Shown here: in pieces, positions 23,906 through 33,061 of the stretch
Layout of the letters: each line of letters begins with the position of its first letter
Position numbering within the stretch: the stretch's first letter is position 1
Origin: Nocardioides kongjuensis
GTDB lineage: Bacteria > Actinomycetota > Actinomycetes > Propionibacteriales > Nocardioidaceae
Length of the DNA: 64,000 nt
Direction: 5' to 3'
Assembly (NCBI RefSeq): GCF_013409625.1
Contig: NZ_JACCBF010000001.1
Location: forward strand, 1,302,001-1,366,000
Made by a program: the position numbers and the translations under genes
Notes under the pieces: generated by a model
Told to the model about the DNA's origin: nothing
The model's database searches: none
What the model saw: only the letters and a program-made list of their open reading frames with translations

Positions 23906-25054
23906 TCAGGCAGCCCCGACAGTTCCGGCGTCACCCGTCGCCAGCTCGCCCCGCAGCTGGTCGCGCAGCTCGACGAGCTCGGTGATCGCCTCGACGAAGC
24001 GCACCGTGCTGTCGCCGACGCCGTTGTCGTCGAAGTAGTGGTGGCGCATCGCGGCGCGGGCGATCCGGTGCTCGTCGTGCTCGAGCCGGTCGGTGAGCAG
24101 CTCGGTGAGGCCGGGCAGGTCCTCGGTGTCGATGACGTCGGCGCAACGGCTGACCGGCACCTCCTGGCGCAGCCGCTCGGCGTCGTGGTGCCGGTCGGTG
24201 ATCAGGATCGGCTTGTCGGTCTGCAGGTAGAGCCAGTCCAGGCCGACGGAGGAGACGTCGGTGACCATCGCGTCGCAGCCCGGGAAGACGGCGAGGATGT
24301 CGCCCTGCCAGATGGCGGCGTGCCCGGCCTCGGGGTCGGCCTCGGCGGCTCGCTCCACCAGCTCGAGGATGGCCTGGTGCGCCTCGCGGATCGCGGGCGT
24401 CAAGCTGGTGGTGACCTTCGGGTGCGGCTTGTAGACGAGCCGCACGTCCGGCACCGCCAGGATCGAGCGGACGATGTCGACGCCGAACACGTCGACCGAC
24501 GTGTAGTCGTTGTAGCCCGCGTCGCCCTCCCACGTCGGCGCGTAGAGGACGGTACGTCGCTCGCTCGTCGGCAGCAGGGGAGCCGGGCGCAGGTCGAGCT
24601 GCGGCCGGCCGATCCGGACCAGGCGGCGCTCGTCGAGCTCCATCAGCGCCGCCCGGTGCCGCTGGACGGCCGCCTCGCCGGCGACGAAGACACGGTCGTA
24701 GGCCTTCGCGTTGTTGGAGATCATCGACTGCTTGTCGCTCTCGCCGTGGTTGATGTGCACGTGCAGCATCCGGCCGTCGAGCAGCGAGTTGAAGTTGAGC
24801 ATCGAGTTGTTGCAGTACACGACGACCTTGGCGTCCAGCTCGTCGTACGTCGCCGCGAGGTCGGCGAAGCCGGGCGCGAAGAACACCGGCAGCGAGGTCC
24901 GCTCCTCGACGACGGCGCGGGTCTGCGGGTCGCGCGTCAGGATGCCCACGGGATGGGTGTCATCGAGCCGTTCCAGCACCGGGAGCCACTGGAGCAGCTG
25001 GTAGACCCGGGTCGGGTCGTCGGCGAAGTAGGCGATGACGTGGGGCTTCTGCAC
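23906..25054 (-). CDS. CDP-glycerol glycerophosphotransferase (TagB/TagF-like) family protein
   Basis: This 382-residue GT-B-like protein has VVYCNNSMLNFNSLLDGRMLHVHINHGESDK, AYDRVFVAGEAAVQRHRAAL, TVLYAPTWEGDAGYNDYTSVD near the middle and VYKPHPKV and VTDVSSVGLDWLYLQTDKPILI in the second half. The last two carry the conserved HP and TD(x)SS residues of poly(glycerol-phosphate) transferases. It should add glycerol- or ribitol-phosphate-like groups to a cell-wall or surface polymer. It starts at GTG and is divergent from a hexapeptide acyltransferase gene (80-bp gap), so the two may modify the same glycopolymer. Confidence 0.9.
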   Translation of the reverse strand: MQKPHVIAYFADDPTRVYQLLQWLPVLERLDDTHPVGILTRDPQTRAVVEERTSLPVFFAPGFADLAATYDELDAKVVVYCNNSMLNFNSLLDGRMLHVHINHGESDKQSMISNNAKAYDRVFVAGEAAVQRHRAALMELDERRLVRIGRPQLDLRPAPLLPTSERRTVLYAPTWEGDAGYNDYTSVDVFGVDIVRSILAVPDVRLVYKPHPKVTTSLTPAIREAHQAILELVERAAEADPEAGHAAIWQGDILAVFPGCDAMVTDVSSVGLDWLYLQTDKPILITDRHHDAERLRQEVPVSRCADVIDTEDLPGLTELLTDRLEHDEHRIARAAMRHHYFDDNGVGDSTVRFVEAITELVELRDQLRGELATGDAGTVGAA

Positions 25055-25134
25055 CGGCGGATACTACGGCCACGAACGGTGGGTCGCCGAACCGGCGAGC
25101 CACCGCGCAGGTTGCGTTTCGGTAACCTCGCCCG

Positions 25135-25797
25135 GTGCTCGATCTCCGGCGCCCGCTCCGCCGCCTCCTGAACCGCTCCGTCCATGCTGCCTGGCGGTGG
25201 GCCGAGCACGTGGGCGACGTCTCGCCGGACAGCTCCCTGGCCGAGACCTTCGGCAGCTTCGGGCCCGGCGCCTGCCTGGCGTTCCCGCTGTCCGACGTCG
25301 TCAACGCCAGCGCCATCCACATCGGGCGCGACACCCTGATCGGCAAGTACGCCACCCTCTCGGTCGGCTACGGCCCGACCCAGGCTGTGCTGCCCGAGCG
25401 CGGCCTGCGGGTCGGTGAGCGCTGCGTCCTCGGCGCCCGGATCACCATCACCGCCCACGAGTCGATCGAGATCGGCGACGACGTCTGGTTCGGCCAGGAC
25501 GTGTTCGTCTCCGACGCCAGCCACGGCTACACGGACCCTGAGCTCCCCGTCGGCCTCCAGTTCGGCACCCACCAGCCGGTCTCCATCGGCTCCGGCACCT
25601 GGATCGGCCACGGCGCGATGATCCTGCCGGGCACCACGATCGGGCGGAACGTCGTCGTCGCAGCCGGGTCCGTCGTGCGCGGCGACGTCCCGGACCATGC
25701 CGTCGTGGGCGGCGTCCCGGCCAGGCTGATCCGGCGCCTCGACGCCGACGGCACCTGGTCCCGCGTGGCGGGCGACGCGCCTACGCTGACCTCATGA
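25135..25797 (+). CDS. Left-handed beta-helix (hexapeptide) acyltransferase
   Basis: This 220-residue protein starts with a basic segment and then runs of hexapeptide repeats such as IHIGRDTLIGKYATLSVGYG, RCVLGARITITAHESIEIGDDVWFGQDVFVSD and GTWIGHGAMILPGTTIGRNVVVAAGSVV. These form a left-handed beta-helix that binds acyl-CoA. The conserved catalytic His is likely in DASHGYTD. It should O- or N-acetylate a sugar. The start is GTG 25135; its end overlaps the next gene by ATGA. Confidence 0.88.
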   Translation: MLDLRRPLRRLLNRSVHAAWRWAEHVGDVSPDSSLAETFGSFGPGACLAFPLSDVVNASAIHIGRDTLIGKYATLSVGYGPTQAVLPERGLRVGERCVLGARITITAHESIEIGDDVWFGQDVFVSDASHGYTDPELPVGLQFGTHQPVSIGSGTWIGHGAMILPGTTIGRNVVVAAGSVVRGDVPDHAVVGGVPARLIRRLDADGTWSRVAGDAPTLTS

Positions 25798-27653
25798 GCC
25801 GGATCGAGGAGCTCGCCCGCTTCGTCGGGGTCCCGGGCGGCTACGACGACCTGTGGGCCTGGTCGGTCCGTGACCTCGACGGGTTCTGGTCGGGCGTGGC
25901 CCGGCACCTCGGCCTCGACCTGCCCGGTCCCGTGCTCGCCGAGGAGCGGATGCCCGGCGCGGTGTGGTTCCCCGAGGCCCGGGTCAGCTACGCCGCCACC
26001 GTCCTCGACGGCCGCCCGGAGGACGAGGTCGCGGTCGTCGGCGCGTGCGAGGACCCGTCCGCGACCGTCGAGATCACGTGGGGCGAGCTGCGGCGCCGTA
26101 CGGCGAGCCTGGCCGCGACCCTGCGCGACCTCGGTGTGGGGCAGGGCGACCGCGTGGTCGGCTTCCTGCCCAACACCCCCGACGCGGTCGTCGCCTTCCT
26201 CGCCACGGCCAGCCTCGGCGCGACCTGGTCGGTGTGCGGCATGGACTACGCCGCCTCCGCCGCCCGCTCGCGCTTCGAGCAGCTCGACCCGGTCGTCCTG
26301 GTCCACGCGTCGTCGTACGTCCACGGCGGCAGGGAGCACGACCGCAGCGACGTCGTCGCCGAGCTGAGCGCCGCACTGCCGACGTTGCGCGCCGTGCTCG
26401 AGGTCGGGACTCCCGCGTGGGACGACGCGCTGGCCTCCGACGTGCCGTTCGAGCCGGTGGCCGTCGCCTTCGACCACCCGCTGTGGGTGCTCTTCTCGTC
26501 GGGCACCACCGGCCGGCCGAAGGGCATCGTCCACGGCCACGGCGGCGCGCTGCTGGAGCAGGCCAAGGTCGCGGCCTACCACTTCGACCTCGGCCCCGGC
26601 GAGCGCCTGTTCTGGTTCACGACGCCCTCGTGGATGATGTGGAACTTCGTGGTCGGCGCCCTGCTGACCGGCGCCTCCGTGGTGACGTACGACGGCAGCC
26701 CGGCCCACCCCGCGACCGACGGCCTGTGGGCCGTGGCCGAGCGCCTCGGCGTCACGGTCGTCGGGATGAGCCCCGGCTACGTCGCCGCCTGCCAGAAGGC
26801 CGGCGTGGGACCGGCCGGGCACGATCTCTCGCGGCTGCGCCGGGTCGGGATCTCCGGCTCGACCTTCCCGGCGAGCAGCCACGAGCAGCTCCAGGCCGAG
26901 CTCGGCCCCGACGTCCAGATCTGCTCGATCAGCGGCGGCACCGACGTGGTCAGCGCCTTCGTCGGCACGGCGCCGACGCTGCCGGTCTGGCCCGGCGAGC
27001 TGTCCCGGCCCTGCCTGGGCGTCGCGCTCGACGCGTTCGACGCCGAGGGTCACCCGGTGCGCGGCGAGGTCGGCGAGCTCGTCGTCACCCGGCCGATGCC
27101 CTCGATGCCGCTGTGCTTCTGGGGCGACGACGACGGAAGCCGCTACCACGAGGCCTACTTCGACACCTTCTCCGGTGTGTGGCGCCACGGCGACTGGATC
27201 ACGCTGACCGACCACGGCTCGGTCGTCATCCACGGCCGCTCCGACGCGACCTTGAACCGCAACGGCATCCGGATGGGCAGCGGCGACATCTACGAGCCGG
27301 TCGAGGCGCTGCTCGAGGTCCGCGAGGCGCTGGTCATCGGGCTCGAGGAGCCCGACGGCGGCTACTGGATGCCCCTGTTCGTCGTCCTCGCCGACGGCGT
27401 CGAGCTCGACGAGGCGCTCGACGCACGGATCCGTGACGCCGTCCGCACCCACGCCTCGCCGCGGCACGTCCCCGACGTCGTGATCGCCGCTCCGGGCATC
27501 CCGCACACCCGCACCGGCAAGAAGCTCGAGGTGCCGGTGAAGAAGGTCCTCGCGGGTCAGGACCTCGGCAGTTCCTACGACCCCGGTAGTGTGGACGTCC
27601 CAGAGCTGATCGACTGGTACCGAACCGTGGGCAGGAGCCGCAGAACCCGATGA
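25794..27653 (+). CDS. Acetoacetate-CoA ligase (acetoacetyl-CoA synthetase)
   Basis: This 619-residue ANL-superfamily enzyme activates acetoacetate (or a short 3-keto acid) to its CoA ester. The N-terminal ACAS_N-like part has WAWSVRDLDGFWSGVARHLGL and AEERMPGAVWFPEARVSYA. The AMP-binding P-loop is LFSSGTTGRPKGIVHGHGG near residue 228, followed by TTPSWMMWNFVVGALLTGA. The adenylation hinge HGRSDATLNRNGIRMGSGDIYE and the C-terminal lysine loop TGKKLEVPVKK are present. The substrate call rests on the family-specific signatures YDG and ISGGTDVVSAF. It overlaps both neighbours by ATGA, so it starts the long rightward run. Confidence 0.9.
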   Translation: MSRIEELARFVGVPGGYDDLWAWSVRDLDGFWSGVARHLGLDLPGPVLAEERMPGAVWFPEARVSYAATVLDGRPEDEVAVVGACEDPSATVEITWGELRRRTASLAATLRDLGVGQGDRVVGFLPNTPDAVVAFLATASLGATWSVCGMDYAASAARSRFEQLDPVVLVHASSYVHGGREHDRSDVVAELSAALPTLRAVLEVGTPAWDDALASDVPFEPVAVAFDHPLWVLFSSGTTGRPKGIVHGHGGALLEQAKVAAYHFDLGPGERLFWFTTPSWMMWNFVVGALLTGASVVTYDGSPAHPATDGLWAVAERLGVTVVGMSPGYVAACQKAGVGPAGHDLSRLRRVGISGSTFPASSHEQLQAELGPDVQICSISGGTDVVSAFVGTAPTLPVWPGELSRPCLGVALDAFDAEGHPVRGEVGELVVTRPMPSMPLCFWGDDDGSRYHEAYFDTFSGVWRHGDWITLTDHGSVVIHGRSDATLNRNGIRMGSGDIYEPVEALLEVREALVIGLEEPDGGYWMPLFVVLADGVELDEALDARIRDAVRTHASPRHVPDVVIAAPGIPHTRTGKKLEVPVKKVLAGQDLGSSYDPGSVDVPELIDWYRTVGRSRRTR

Positions 27654-29014
27654 CCGCCTGGCTACTGCTGGGACTCGCCATCCTCCTGGTGCTCGCGTGC
27701 GGACTGTTCGTCGCAGCCGAGTTCGCCTTCGTCACCGTCGACCGCGGCCAGGTCGACCGGGCCGCCGCCGACGGCGACCCGGCGGCGATCGGTCTCCAGA
27801 AGGCCCTGCGCTCCCTGTCGACCCAGCTCTCCGGTGCCCAGGTCGGCATCACCATCACCAACCTGGCGATCGGCTTCCTCGCCGAACCGGCGATCGCCGA
27901 GCTGCTGCGCGGCCCGCTGGAGACGGCCGGCGTGTCCGAGAGCGCGGTCCGCCCGGTCGGCGTCGCGCTCGGGCTCACCCTGAGCACCCTGCTGACCATG
28001 CTGATCGGCGAGCTGGTCCCCAAGAACGTCGCCATCGCGCTGCCGATGGCCACCGCCCGGCTGACCCAGCGGCCGATGCGGGTCTTCACCGCGGCGGCGC
28101 GCGGGCCGATCAAGGTGCTCAACGGCAGCGCCAACGCGATCGTGCGGCGCCTGGGCGTCGAGCCGCAGGAGGAGCTCCGCTCGGCCCGCAGCTCCACCGA
28201 GCTGGCCTCCCTGATCCAGCACTCGGCCGACGAGGGCACCCTCGACGCCGACACCGCCGAGCTGATGGAGCGCTCTGTCGAGTTCGGCACCCGCACCGCC
28301 GGCGAGATCATGACGCCCCGGGTCCGGACCCGCACGCTCGACGCCAACGACCGGGCCAGTGCGGTGATCGCGCTCGCCCGCGAGTCCGGCAACTCCCGCT
28401 TCCCGGTGCTCGACGACACCGACGCCGTCGTCGGCACCGTCCACGTCAAGAACGCGGTCGCGCTCCCGCTCCACGAGCGCGCCACCACCAAGGTCAAGCA
28501 CCTGATGGCCAAGCCGATCCTGGTGCCCGACTCGCTGCGCCTCGACCCGCTGCTCGCCCTGCTGCGTGCCGACGGCTTCCAGCTGGCCATCGTCCTCGAC
28601 GAGTACGGCGACCACGCCGGCATCGTGACGCTCGAGGACGTGATCGAGGAGATCGTCGGCGACATCGCCGACGAGCACGACCGCCTGGGCAGCCGCGGCC
28701 GGCTGCGCCGCGACGGCACCTGGTCGCTCTCGGGCCTGCTGCGCCCCGACGAGGTCGAGGACCTGACCGGGATCGAGCTCCCCGAGAGCGAGGACTACGA
28801 CACGGTGGCCGGGCTCGTGCTCAAGCTGCTCGGGCGGATCCCGCAGACCGGCGACGTCGCCGTCGTGCCGCTGCCCGTGGGGGGCGAGGACGACGAGGAG
28901 CCCGCGCGCCGGGCGGTGCTGACCGTCGACCACATGGACGGCCTGCGGATCGACCGGATCTCGCTGCGCGTCGAGCCCGTGCAGCCGGACGAGGAGGCCG
29001 GGACCGATGGGTGA
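27650..29014 (+). CDS. CNNM/CorC-family transporter (HlyC/CorC-type hemolysin family)
   Basis: This 454-residue protein has a CNNM (DUF21) membrane domain with helices at the N terminus (LLLGLAILLVLACGLFVAAEFAFV) and the motif LSTLLTMLIGELVPKNVAIA. A CBS pair follows at about residues 220-345, with EIMTPRVRTRTLD and AIVLDEYGDHAGIVTLEDVIEEIVGDI. The C-terminal CorC_HlyC domain starts near residue 355. CNNM proteins mediate Mg/Na transport or sensing. It overlaps the preceding ligase (ATGA) and the following paralogue by 8 bp. The pair corresponds to the Rv1841c/Rv1842c type as I recall it, although here they face the pgsA block. Confidence 0.9.
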   Translation: MTAWLLLGLAILLVLACGLFVAAEFAFVTVDRGQVDRAAADGDPAAIGLQKALRSLSTQLSGAQVGITITNLAIGFLAEPAIAELLRGPLETAGVSESAVRPVGVALGLTLSTLLTMLIGELVPKNVAIALPMATARLTQRPMRVFTAAARGPIKVLNGSANAIVRRLGVEPQEELRSARSSTELASLIQHSADEGTLDADTAELMERSVEFGTRTAGEIMTPRVRTRTLDANDRASAVIALARESGNSRFPVLDDTDAVVGTVHVKNAVALPLHERATTKVKHLMAKPILVPDSLRLDPLLALLRADGFQLAIVLDEYGDHAGIVTLEDVIEEIVGDIADEHDRLGSRGRLRRDGTWSLSGLLRPDEVEDLTGIELPESEDYDTVAGLVLKLLGRIPQTGDVAVVPLPVGGEDDEEPARRAVLTVDHMDGLRIDRISLRVEPVQPDEEAGTDG

Positions 29015-30071
29015 CCTCGGCGGCGTGCTGCTGGCGGTGGTCCTGCTGGCCGCCAACGCCTTCTTCGTCGGCGCGGAGTTCGCGCTGATCTCCGCGCGAC
29101 GCAGCCAGATCGAGCCCCGCGCCCAGGCCGGCTCGCGGATGGCCCGGATCACGCTGGCCGCGATGGAGCGGGTCTCGGAGATGATGGCCGGCGCCCAGCT
29201 CGGCATCACCATCTGCTCGCTCGGCCTCGGCGCCGTCGGCGAGCCTGCACTCGCCCACCTCATCGAGCCCGTCTTCCACGAGCTGCACGTGCCGGAGGAG
29301 TGGCTGCACCCGGTCGCCTTCGTGATCGCGATGGCGATCGTCGTCTTCCTCCACGTCGTGCTCGGCGAGATGGTGCCCAAGAACATCGCCATCGCCGGGC
29401 CGGACCGTGCCGCCCTCATCCTCGGACCACCGATGCTCGGCATCGTCACCGTGCTGCGACCGGTCATCGCCACGATCAACGCGATCGCCAACGGCATCCT
29501 GCGGCTGCTGCGGATCGAGCCCAAGGACGAGATCGGCAGCACCTTCACCCGCGAGGAGGTCGCCGCGCTGGTCGAGGAGTCGCACGGCGAGGGCCTGCTC
29601 GCCGAGGACGAGTACGACCGGCTCTCCGGCGCGCTGGGCTTCACCGAGAAGACCGTCGGCGAGGTGATGATGCGGCCCGACTCGCTCGCGACCGTCGTCC
29701 GGGGCTCGACCGGCGCCGACGTCGAGGCGCTGTGCGCCGCCACCGGCTTCAGCCGGTTCCCGGTGGTCGCCGAGGGCGGCGACCCGGTCGACCTGCTCGG
29801 CTACCTCCACATCAAGGACGTCCTCGAGCCCGACGAGGAGCGACGCGAGCGGCCCGTCGCCGACCGCTGGATCCGGCCGTTCGCCACGGTCACCGACGAC
29901 ACCCTGCTGCACGACGCCCTCGAGGTGCTGCAGCGCCGCGGCGCCCACATGGCCCGCGTCGTCGACCCCGCGGGCACCACGCTCGGCGTGGCCGCGCTCG
30001 AGGACGTCATCGAGGAGCTCGTCGGCGAGATCCGCGACGCCGCACACTCCGAGGAGCCCTCGGCCCCGTGA
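29007..30071 (+). CDS. Second CNNM/CorC-family transporter, without C-terminal CorC_HlyC domain
   Basis: This 354-residue paralogue has the same CNNM membrane domain (LLAANAFFVGAEFALISARRSQIE, MVPKNIAIAG) and a CBS pair (EVMMRPDSLATVV ... RRGAHMARVVDPAGTTLGVAALEDVIEELVGEI). It stops after the CBS pair, about 80 residues shorter than its neighbour, so the CorC_HlyC domain is absent. The two proteins probably work as a heteromer. It overlaps the next gene by GTGA. Confidence 0.9.
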   Translation: MGDLGGVLLAVVLLAANAFFVGAEFALISARRSQIEPRAQAGSRMARITLAAMERVSEMMAGAQLGITICSLGLGAVGEPALAHLIEPVFHELHVPEEWLHPVAFVIAMAIVVFLHVVLGEMVPKNIAIAGPDRAALILGPPMLGIVTVLRPVIATINAIANGILRLLRIEPKDEIGSTFTREEVAALVEESHGEGLLAEDEYDRLSGALGFTEKTVGEVMMRPDSLATVVRGSTGADVEALCAATGFSRFPVVAEGGDPVDLLGYLHIKDVLEPDEERRERPVADRWIRPFATVTDDTLLHDALEVLQRRGAHMARVVDPAGTTLGVAALEDVIEELVGEIRDAAHSEEPSAP

Positions 30072-30688
30072 GCACGCCGACCCCGACCCCCGCCACTACA
30101 GTGTCGTCCGTGGCTGCTCGACGGGTGCTGACGCTGCCCAACCTGATCAGCTTCCTGCGGTTGCTCGGCGTCCCGCTGTTCCTCTACCTCGTGCTGGGTC
30201 CCGAGGCGGACGTCCTCGCGCTCGTCGTCCTGATGGCCTCCGGCGTCACCGACTTCCTCGACGGATGGCTGGCCCGCAAGCTCGACCAGACCTCCGAGCT
30301 CGGCCAGCTGCTCGACCCGATCGCCGACCGGCTCTACATCCTCGCCGTCGTGGTCGGCCTCGCGATGCGCGACATCATCCCGTGGTGGGTCGCCCTGTGC
30401 CTGCCGCTGCGCGACCTGCTGCTGTGGGGCCTGGTGCCGCTGCTGCGCACCCGGGGCTACAGCGCGCTTCCGGTCCACTTCCTCGGCAAGGCCGCCACCT
30501 TCAACCTGCTCTACGCCTTCCCGCTGCTCCTGCTCGGCGACGGCGAGGGGCGGGTCGCGGTGCTGGCCCAGGTCTTCGGCTGGGCCTTCGCACTGTGGGG
30601 GATCGGCCTGTACTGGTGGGCCGGCGTGCTCTACGCCTGGCAGGTGCGCAAGCTGCTCGCGAGCACCGAACGACGCACCCATGCCTGA
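30068..30688 (+). CDS. CDP-alcohol phosphatidyltransferase (PgsA2-like)
   Basis: This 206-residue membrane enzyme carries the family signature DFLDGWLARKLDQTSELGQLLDPIAD, matching DGxxAR(x8)GxxxDxxxD, near residues 57-82. It has several hydrophobic helices. It should join a CDP-diacylglycerol to an alcohol such as glycerol phosphate to make a phospholipid. The GTG at 30068 overlaps the preceding stop; a second GTG at 30110 begins after a low-complexity Thr/Pro stretch and is a possible alternative. It opens the conserved Rv1822-Rv1832-like block. Confidence 0.9.
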   Translation: MSTPTPTPATTVSSVAARRVLTLPNLISFLRLLGVPLFLYLVLGPEADVLALVVLMASGVTDFLDGWLARKLDQTSELGQLLDPIADRLYILAVVVGLAMRDIIPWWVALCLPLRDLLLWGLVPLLRTRGYSALPVHFLGKAATFNLLYAFPLLLLGDGEGRVAVLAQVFGWAFALWGIGLYWWAGVLYAWQVRKLLASTERRTHA

Positions 30689-31550
30689 CAGCCTCGACCG
30701 GGCCCGGACTCCGCTGCTGACGCTGATCACGCAGGAGGCGCTCGACCGCGACTACCAGGTCGCCGCGTCGCGGGCGGCGACGCTCGCGGCCGGGGGAGCG
30801 GGGGAGACCGGCCCCCGGCACGGCTACCGGGTCGGCGTGGTCGTGGTGGTCGGGCTGTTCGCGATGCTCGTGACCGTGGCGGGCGTGCAGACCTCCCAGG
30901 ACTCCGACGTCGCCGACGCCAGCCGGGCCAGCCTGATCGACCGGATCGAGGCGCGGCGGGCCACGGTCAGCCGGCTTCAGGACGAGGCTGCCCGGCTGCG
31001 GACCGCCAATGCCAGCGCCGAGACCGAGCTGCGCACGCTGGGCGCACGCCTCAGCGCGCTGCGCGCCCGCGTCTCCGAGGTCGGCGCCCTGACCGGCTTC
31101 GCGCCGGTGACCGGCTCCGGCGTACGGGTCCGGCTCGACAACCCGCCGTACGCCGGCCCCGACGAGCAGCTGCGCGACTCCGACCTCGCCCTCCTGGTCG
31201 ACGGGCTCTGGGCGGCGGGCGCCGAGGCGATCGCCGTCAACGGCCAGCGGCTCAACGCCCACGGCGGCATCACGAACGTCGGCGAGGCGATCGAGGTCAA
31301 CGGCGTCGGCGTGGCGCCGCCGTTCACGATCCTGGCGATCGGCGACCGCAGGACGCTGGCGTCGAAGTTCGCCGACTCCCAGGCCGGGCTGCGGTTCCTG
31401 TCCCTGGCCCGGCAGTACGGCTTCGAGCAGAAGATGGACAATGTGGACGACCTGCACCTGCCTGCCGCGCCCGGCGCGCTGGGGCGGCTACGGTCGGCCG
31501 AGCAGAAGAAGACCACGCCCCAGGGGCAGCAGGGAGGTGACGGGCCGTGA
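30681..31550 (+). CDS. DUF881 membrane-anchored protein, first copy
   Basis: This 289-residue protein has a short cytoplasmic N region, one transmembrane segment (YRVGVVVVVGLFAMLVTVAGV near residues 48-70), a coiled-coil-like stretch (ASLIDRIEARRATVSRLQDEAARLRTANASAETELRTLGARLSAL) and then the DUF881 domain with TGSGVRVRLDN and INGQRL-type motifs. It acts outside the membrane. The family is found next to sbp in Gram-positive bacteria, and a cell-division or envelope role is inferred. It overlaps both neighbours by a few bases. Confidence 0.88.
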   Translation: MPDSLDRARTPLLTLITQEALDRDYQVAASRAATLAAGGAGETGPRHGYRVGVVVVVGLFAMLVTVAGVQTSQDSDVADASRASLIDRIEARRATVSRLQDEAARLRTANASAETELRTLGARLSALRARVSEVGALTGFAPVTGSGVRVRLDNPPYAGPDEQLRDSDLALLVDGLWAAGAEAIAVNGQRLNAHGGITNVGEAIEVNGVGVAPPFTILAIGDRRTLASKFADSQAGLRFLSLARQYGFEQKMDNVDDLHLPAAPGALGRLRSAEQKKTTPQGQQGGDGP

Positions 31551-31879
31551 TCGCGGTTCTCGGACTCGTCGTGGGTGTCGTCCTCGGCTTCGTGTTCCAG
31601 CCGGACGTGCCCCCGTCGGTCGAGCTCTACCTGCCGATCGCGGTCGTCGCCGCGCTCGACGCCGTCTTCGGCGCGCTGCGCGCCTACCTCGACGGCATCT
31701 TCGACGACAAGGTCTTCGTGGTCTCGTTCCTCAGCAACGTGGTGATCGCAGCCGGGATCGTCTACCTCGGCGACCGCCTCGGCGTCGGCGGCCAGCTCAC
31801 GACCGGCGTCGTCGTCGTCCTCGGGATCCGCATCTTCACCAACGTCGCCGCCATCCGCAGGCACATCTTCCATGCCTGA
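31547..31879 (+). CDS. sbp: Small basic protein Sbp (DUF1290)
   Basis: This 110-residue protein is almost wholly hydrophobic, with three membrane segments: AVLGLVVGVVLGFVFQPDV, YLPIAVVAALDAVFGALRAYLDG and a last one with ISFLSNVVIAAGIVYLGDRLG. FDDKVFVVSFLSN is the family hallmark. Sbp lies between two DUF881 genes in many Gram-positive genomes, as here. Its function is unknown; the gene name follows Bacillus subtilis. The GTG at 31547 overlaps the preceding stop. Confidence 0.9.
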   Translation: MIAVLGLVVGVVLGFVFQPDVPPSVELYLPIAVVAALDAVFGALRAYLDGIFDDKVFVVSFLSNVVIAAGIVYLGDRLGVGGQLTTGVVVVLGIRIFTNVAAIRRHIFHA

Positions 31880-32621
31880 GCTCGACCCGGAGGCGCCCGA
31901 GCAGAGCCCCGTCGACCGGCTCAAGGCGGCCCTGCTGCGACCCTCGCGCAAGCAGCTCGTCGCCGCAGGACTGCTCGCGCTCCTGGGCTTCGGTGCGGTC
32001 ACGCAGGTGCGCACCGCCGACACCGACGACACCTACGCCGGGCTCCGCCAGCAGGAGCTGATCGACCTGCTCGACGGCCTGGCCGGTGCCCGCCAGCGGA
32101 CCGAGACCGAGATCGACCGGCTCGACAAGGTCGCCGGCGGCCTGCGCGACGACTCGTCGAAGCGGCAGACCGCGATCGATCAGGCCGATGCCGAGGTCGA
32201 CGACCTCAACATCCTGGCCGGCCTGGTGCCCGTCACCGGCCCGGGCCTGCGCGTCACCATCAAGGAGGAGGACGGCCGGGTGCGCCTCGGCTCCCTGCTC
32301 GACACCGTCCAGGAGCTGCGCACCGTCGGTGCTGAGGCGATCGAGATCAACGGCAAGGTGCGGGTCGTGGCGCAGACGTCGTTCACCGAGGCCGACGGCG
32401 GTTTCGTCGTCGACGGCGAGCGGATCGAGGCGCCCTACAGCATCGTCGCGATCGGTGAGCCGGGTGCGCTCGCCAACGCGATGACCTTCGCCCTGGGACC
32501 CAAGAAGCAGCTCGAGGAGGACGGCGCCACGGTCAGCGTCCAGCAGCTGCGCACGGTCGACATCGAATCCGTCGTGCGACGCGACCGGCCTTCGTATGCC
32601 GTTCCGGACCAGGGGCAGTAG
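31872..32621 (+). CDS. DUF881 membrane-anchored protein, second copy
   Basis: This 249-residue paralogue has one membrane segment ([20 protein letters not shown] near residues 29-48), a predicted coiled coil ([32 protein letters not shown]) and the DUF881 domain ([44 protein letters not shown]). The tandem DUF881-sbp-DUF881 set matches Rv1823-Rv1825. It overlaps the sbp stop by 8 bp and is followed by gcvH after 10 bp. Confidence 0.88.
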   Translation: MPELDPEAPEQSPVDRLKAALLRPSRKQLVAAGLLALLGFGAVTQVRTADTDDTYAGLRQQELIDLLDGLAGARQRTETEIDRLDKVAGGLRDDSSKRQTAIDQADAEVDDLNILAGLVPVTGPGLRVTIKEEDGRVRLGSLLDTVQELRTVGAEAIEINGKVRVVAQTSFTEADGGFVVDGERIEAPYSIVAIGEPGALANAMTFALGPKKQLEEDGATVSVQQLRTVDIESVVRRDRPSYAVPDQGQ

Positions 32622-32631
32622 CCTTCGGGCC

Positions 32632-33021
32632 ATGACGAACCCCGCGGACCTGAAGTACACCGTCGAGCACGAGTGGCTGCGGCAGCCCGGCGAGAGTGCC
32701 GGCTCGGTGCGGGTCGGGATCACCGACTACGCCCAGGACGCCCTCGGCGACATCGTCTACGTCTCGCTCCCCGAGGTCGGCGCGACCGTCACGGCCGGCG
32801 ACTCGTGCGGCGAGCTCGAGTCGACCAAGTCGGTCAGCGACGTCTACGCCCCGGTCACCGGTGAGGTCGTCGCCGTCAACGAGGCGCTCGACGCCACGCC
32901 CGAGCTGGTCAACACCGATCCCTACGGCGCCGGCTGGCTCTTCGAGGTCGTCCCCGCGGACGCCGGCGACCTCGACGGACTTCTCGACGCTGCGGCGTAC
33001 GAGGCCCAGCTCGACAACTGA
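32632..33021 (+). CDS. gcvH: Glycine cleavage system H protein
   Basis: This 129-residue protein carries the lipoyl-lysine loop [20 protein letters not shown], with the lipoylated Lys66, and the N-terminal [10 protein letters not shown]. It shuttles the aminomethyl group between the P, T and L proteins of glycine cleavage. The ATG at 32632 gives the usual N terminus; an in-frame ATG at 32596 would add 12 residues. gcvP lies 2.8 kb downstream but has its own riboswitch, while gcvT and lpd are not in the window. Confidence 0.96.
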   Translation: MTNPADLKYTVEHEWLRQPGESAGSVRVGITDYAQDALGDIVYVSLPEVGATVTAGDSCGELESTKSVSDVYAPVTGEVVAVNEALDATPELVNTDPYGAGWLFEVVPADAGDLDGLLDAAAYEAQLDN

Positions 33022-33061
33022 TCCGGTAGGTTCGTAAGAGACCCACCGTGAGGAGCAACTG

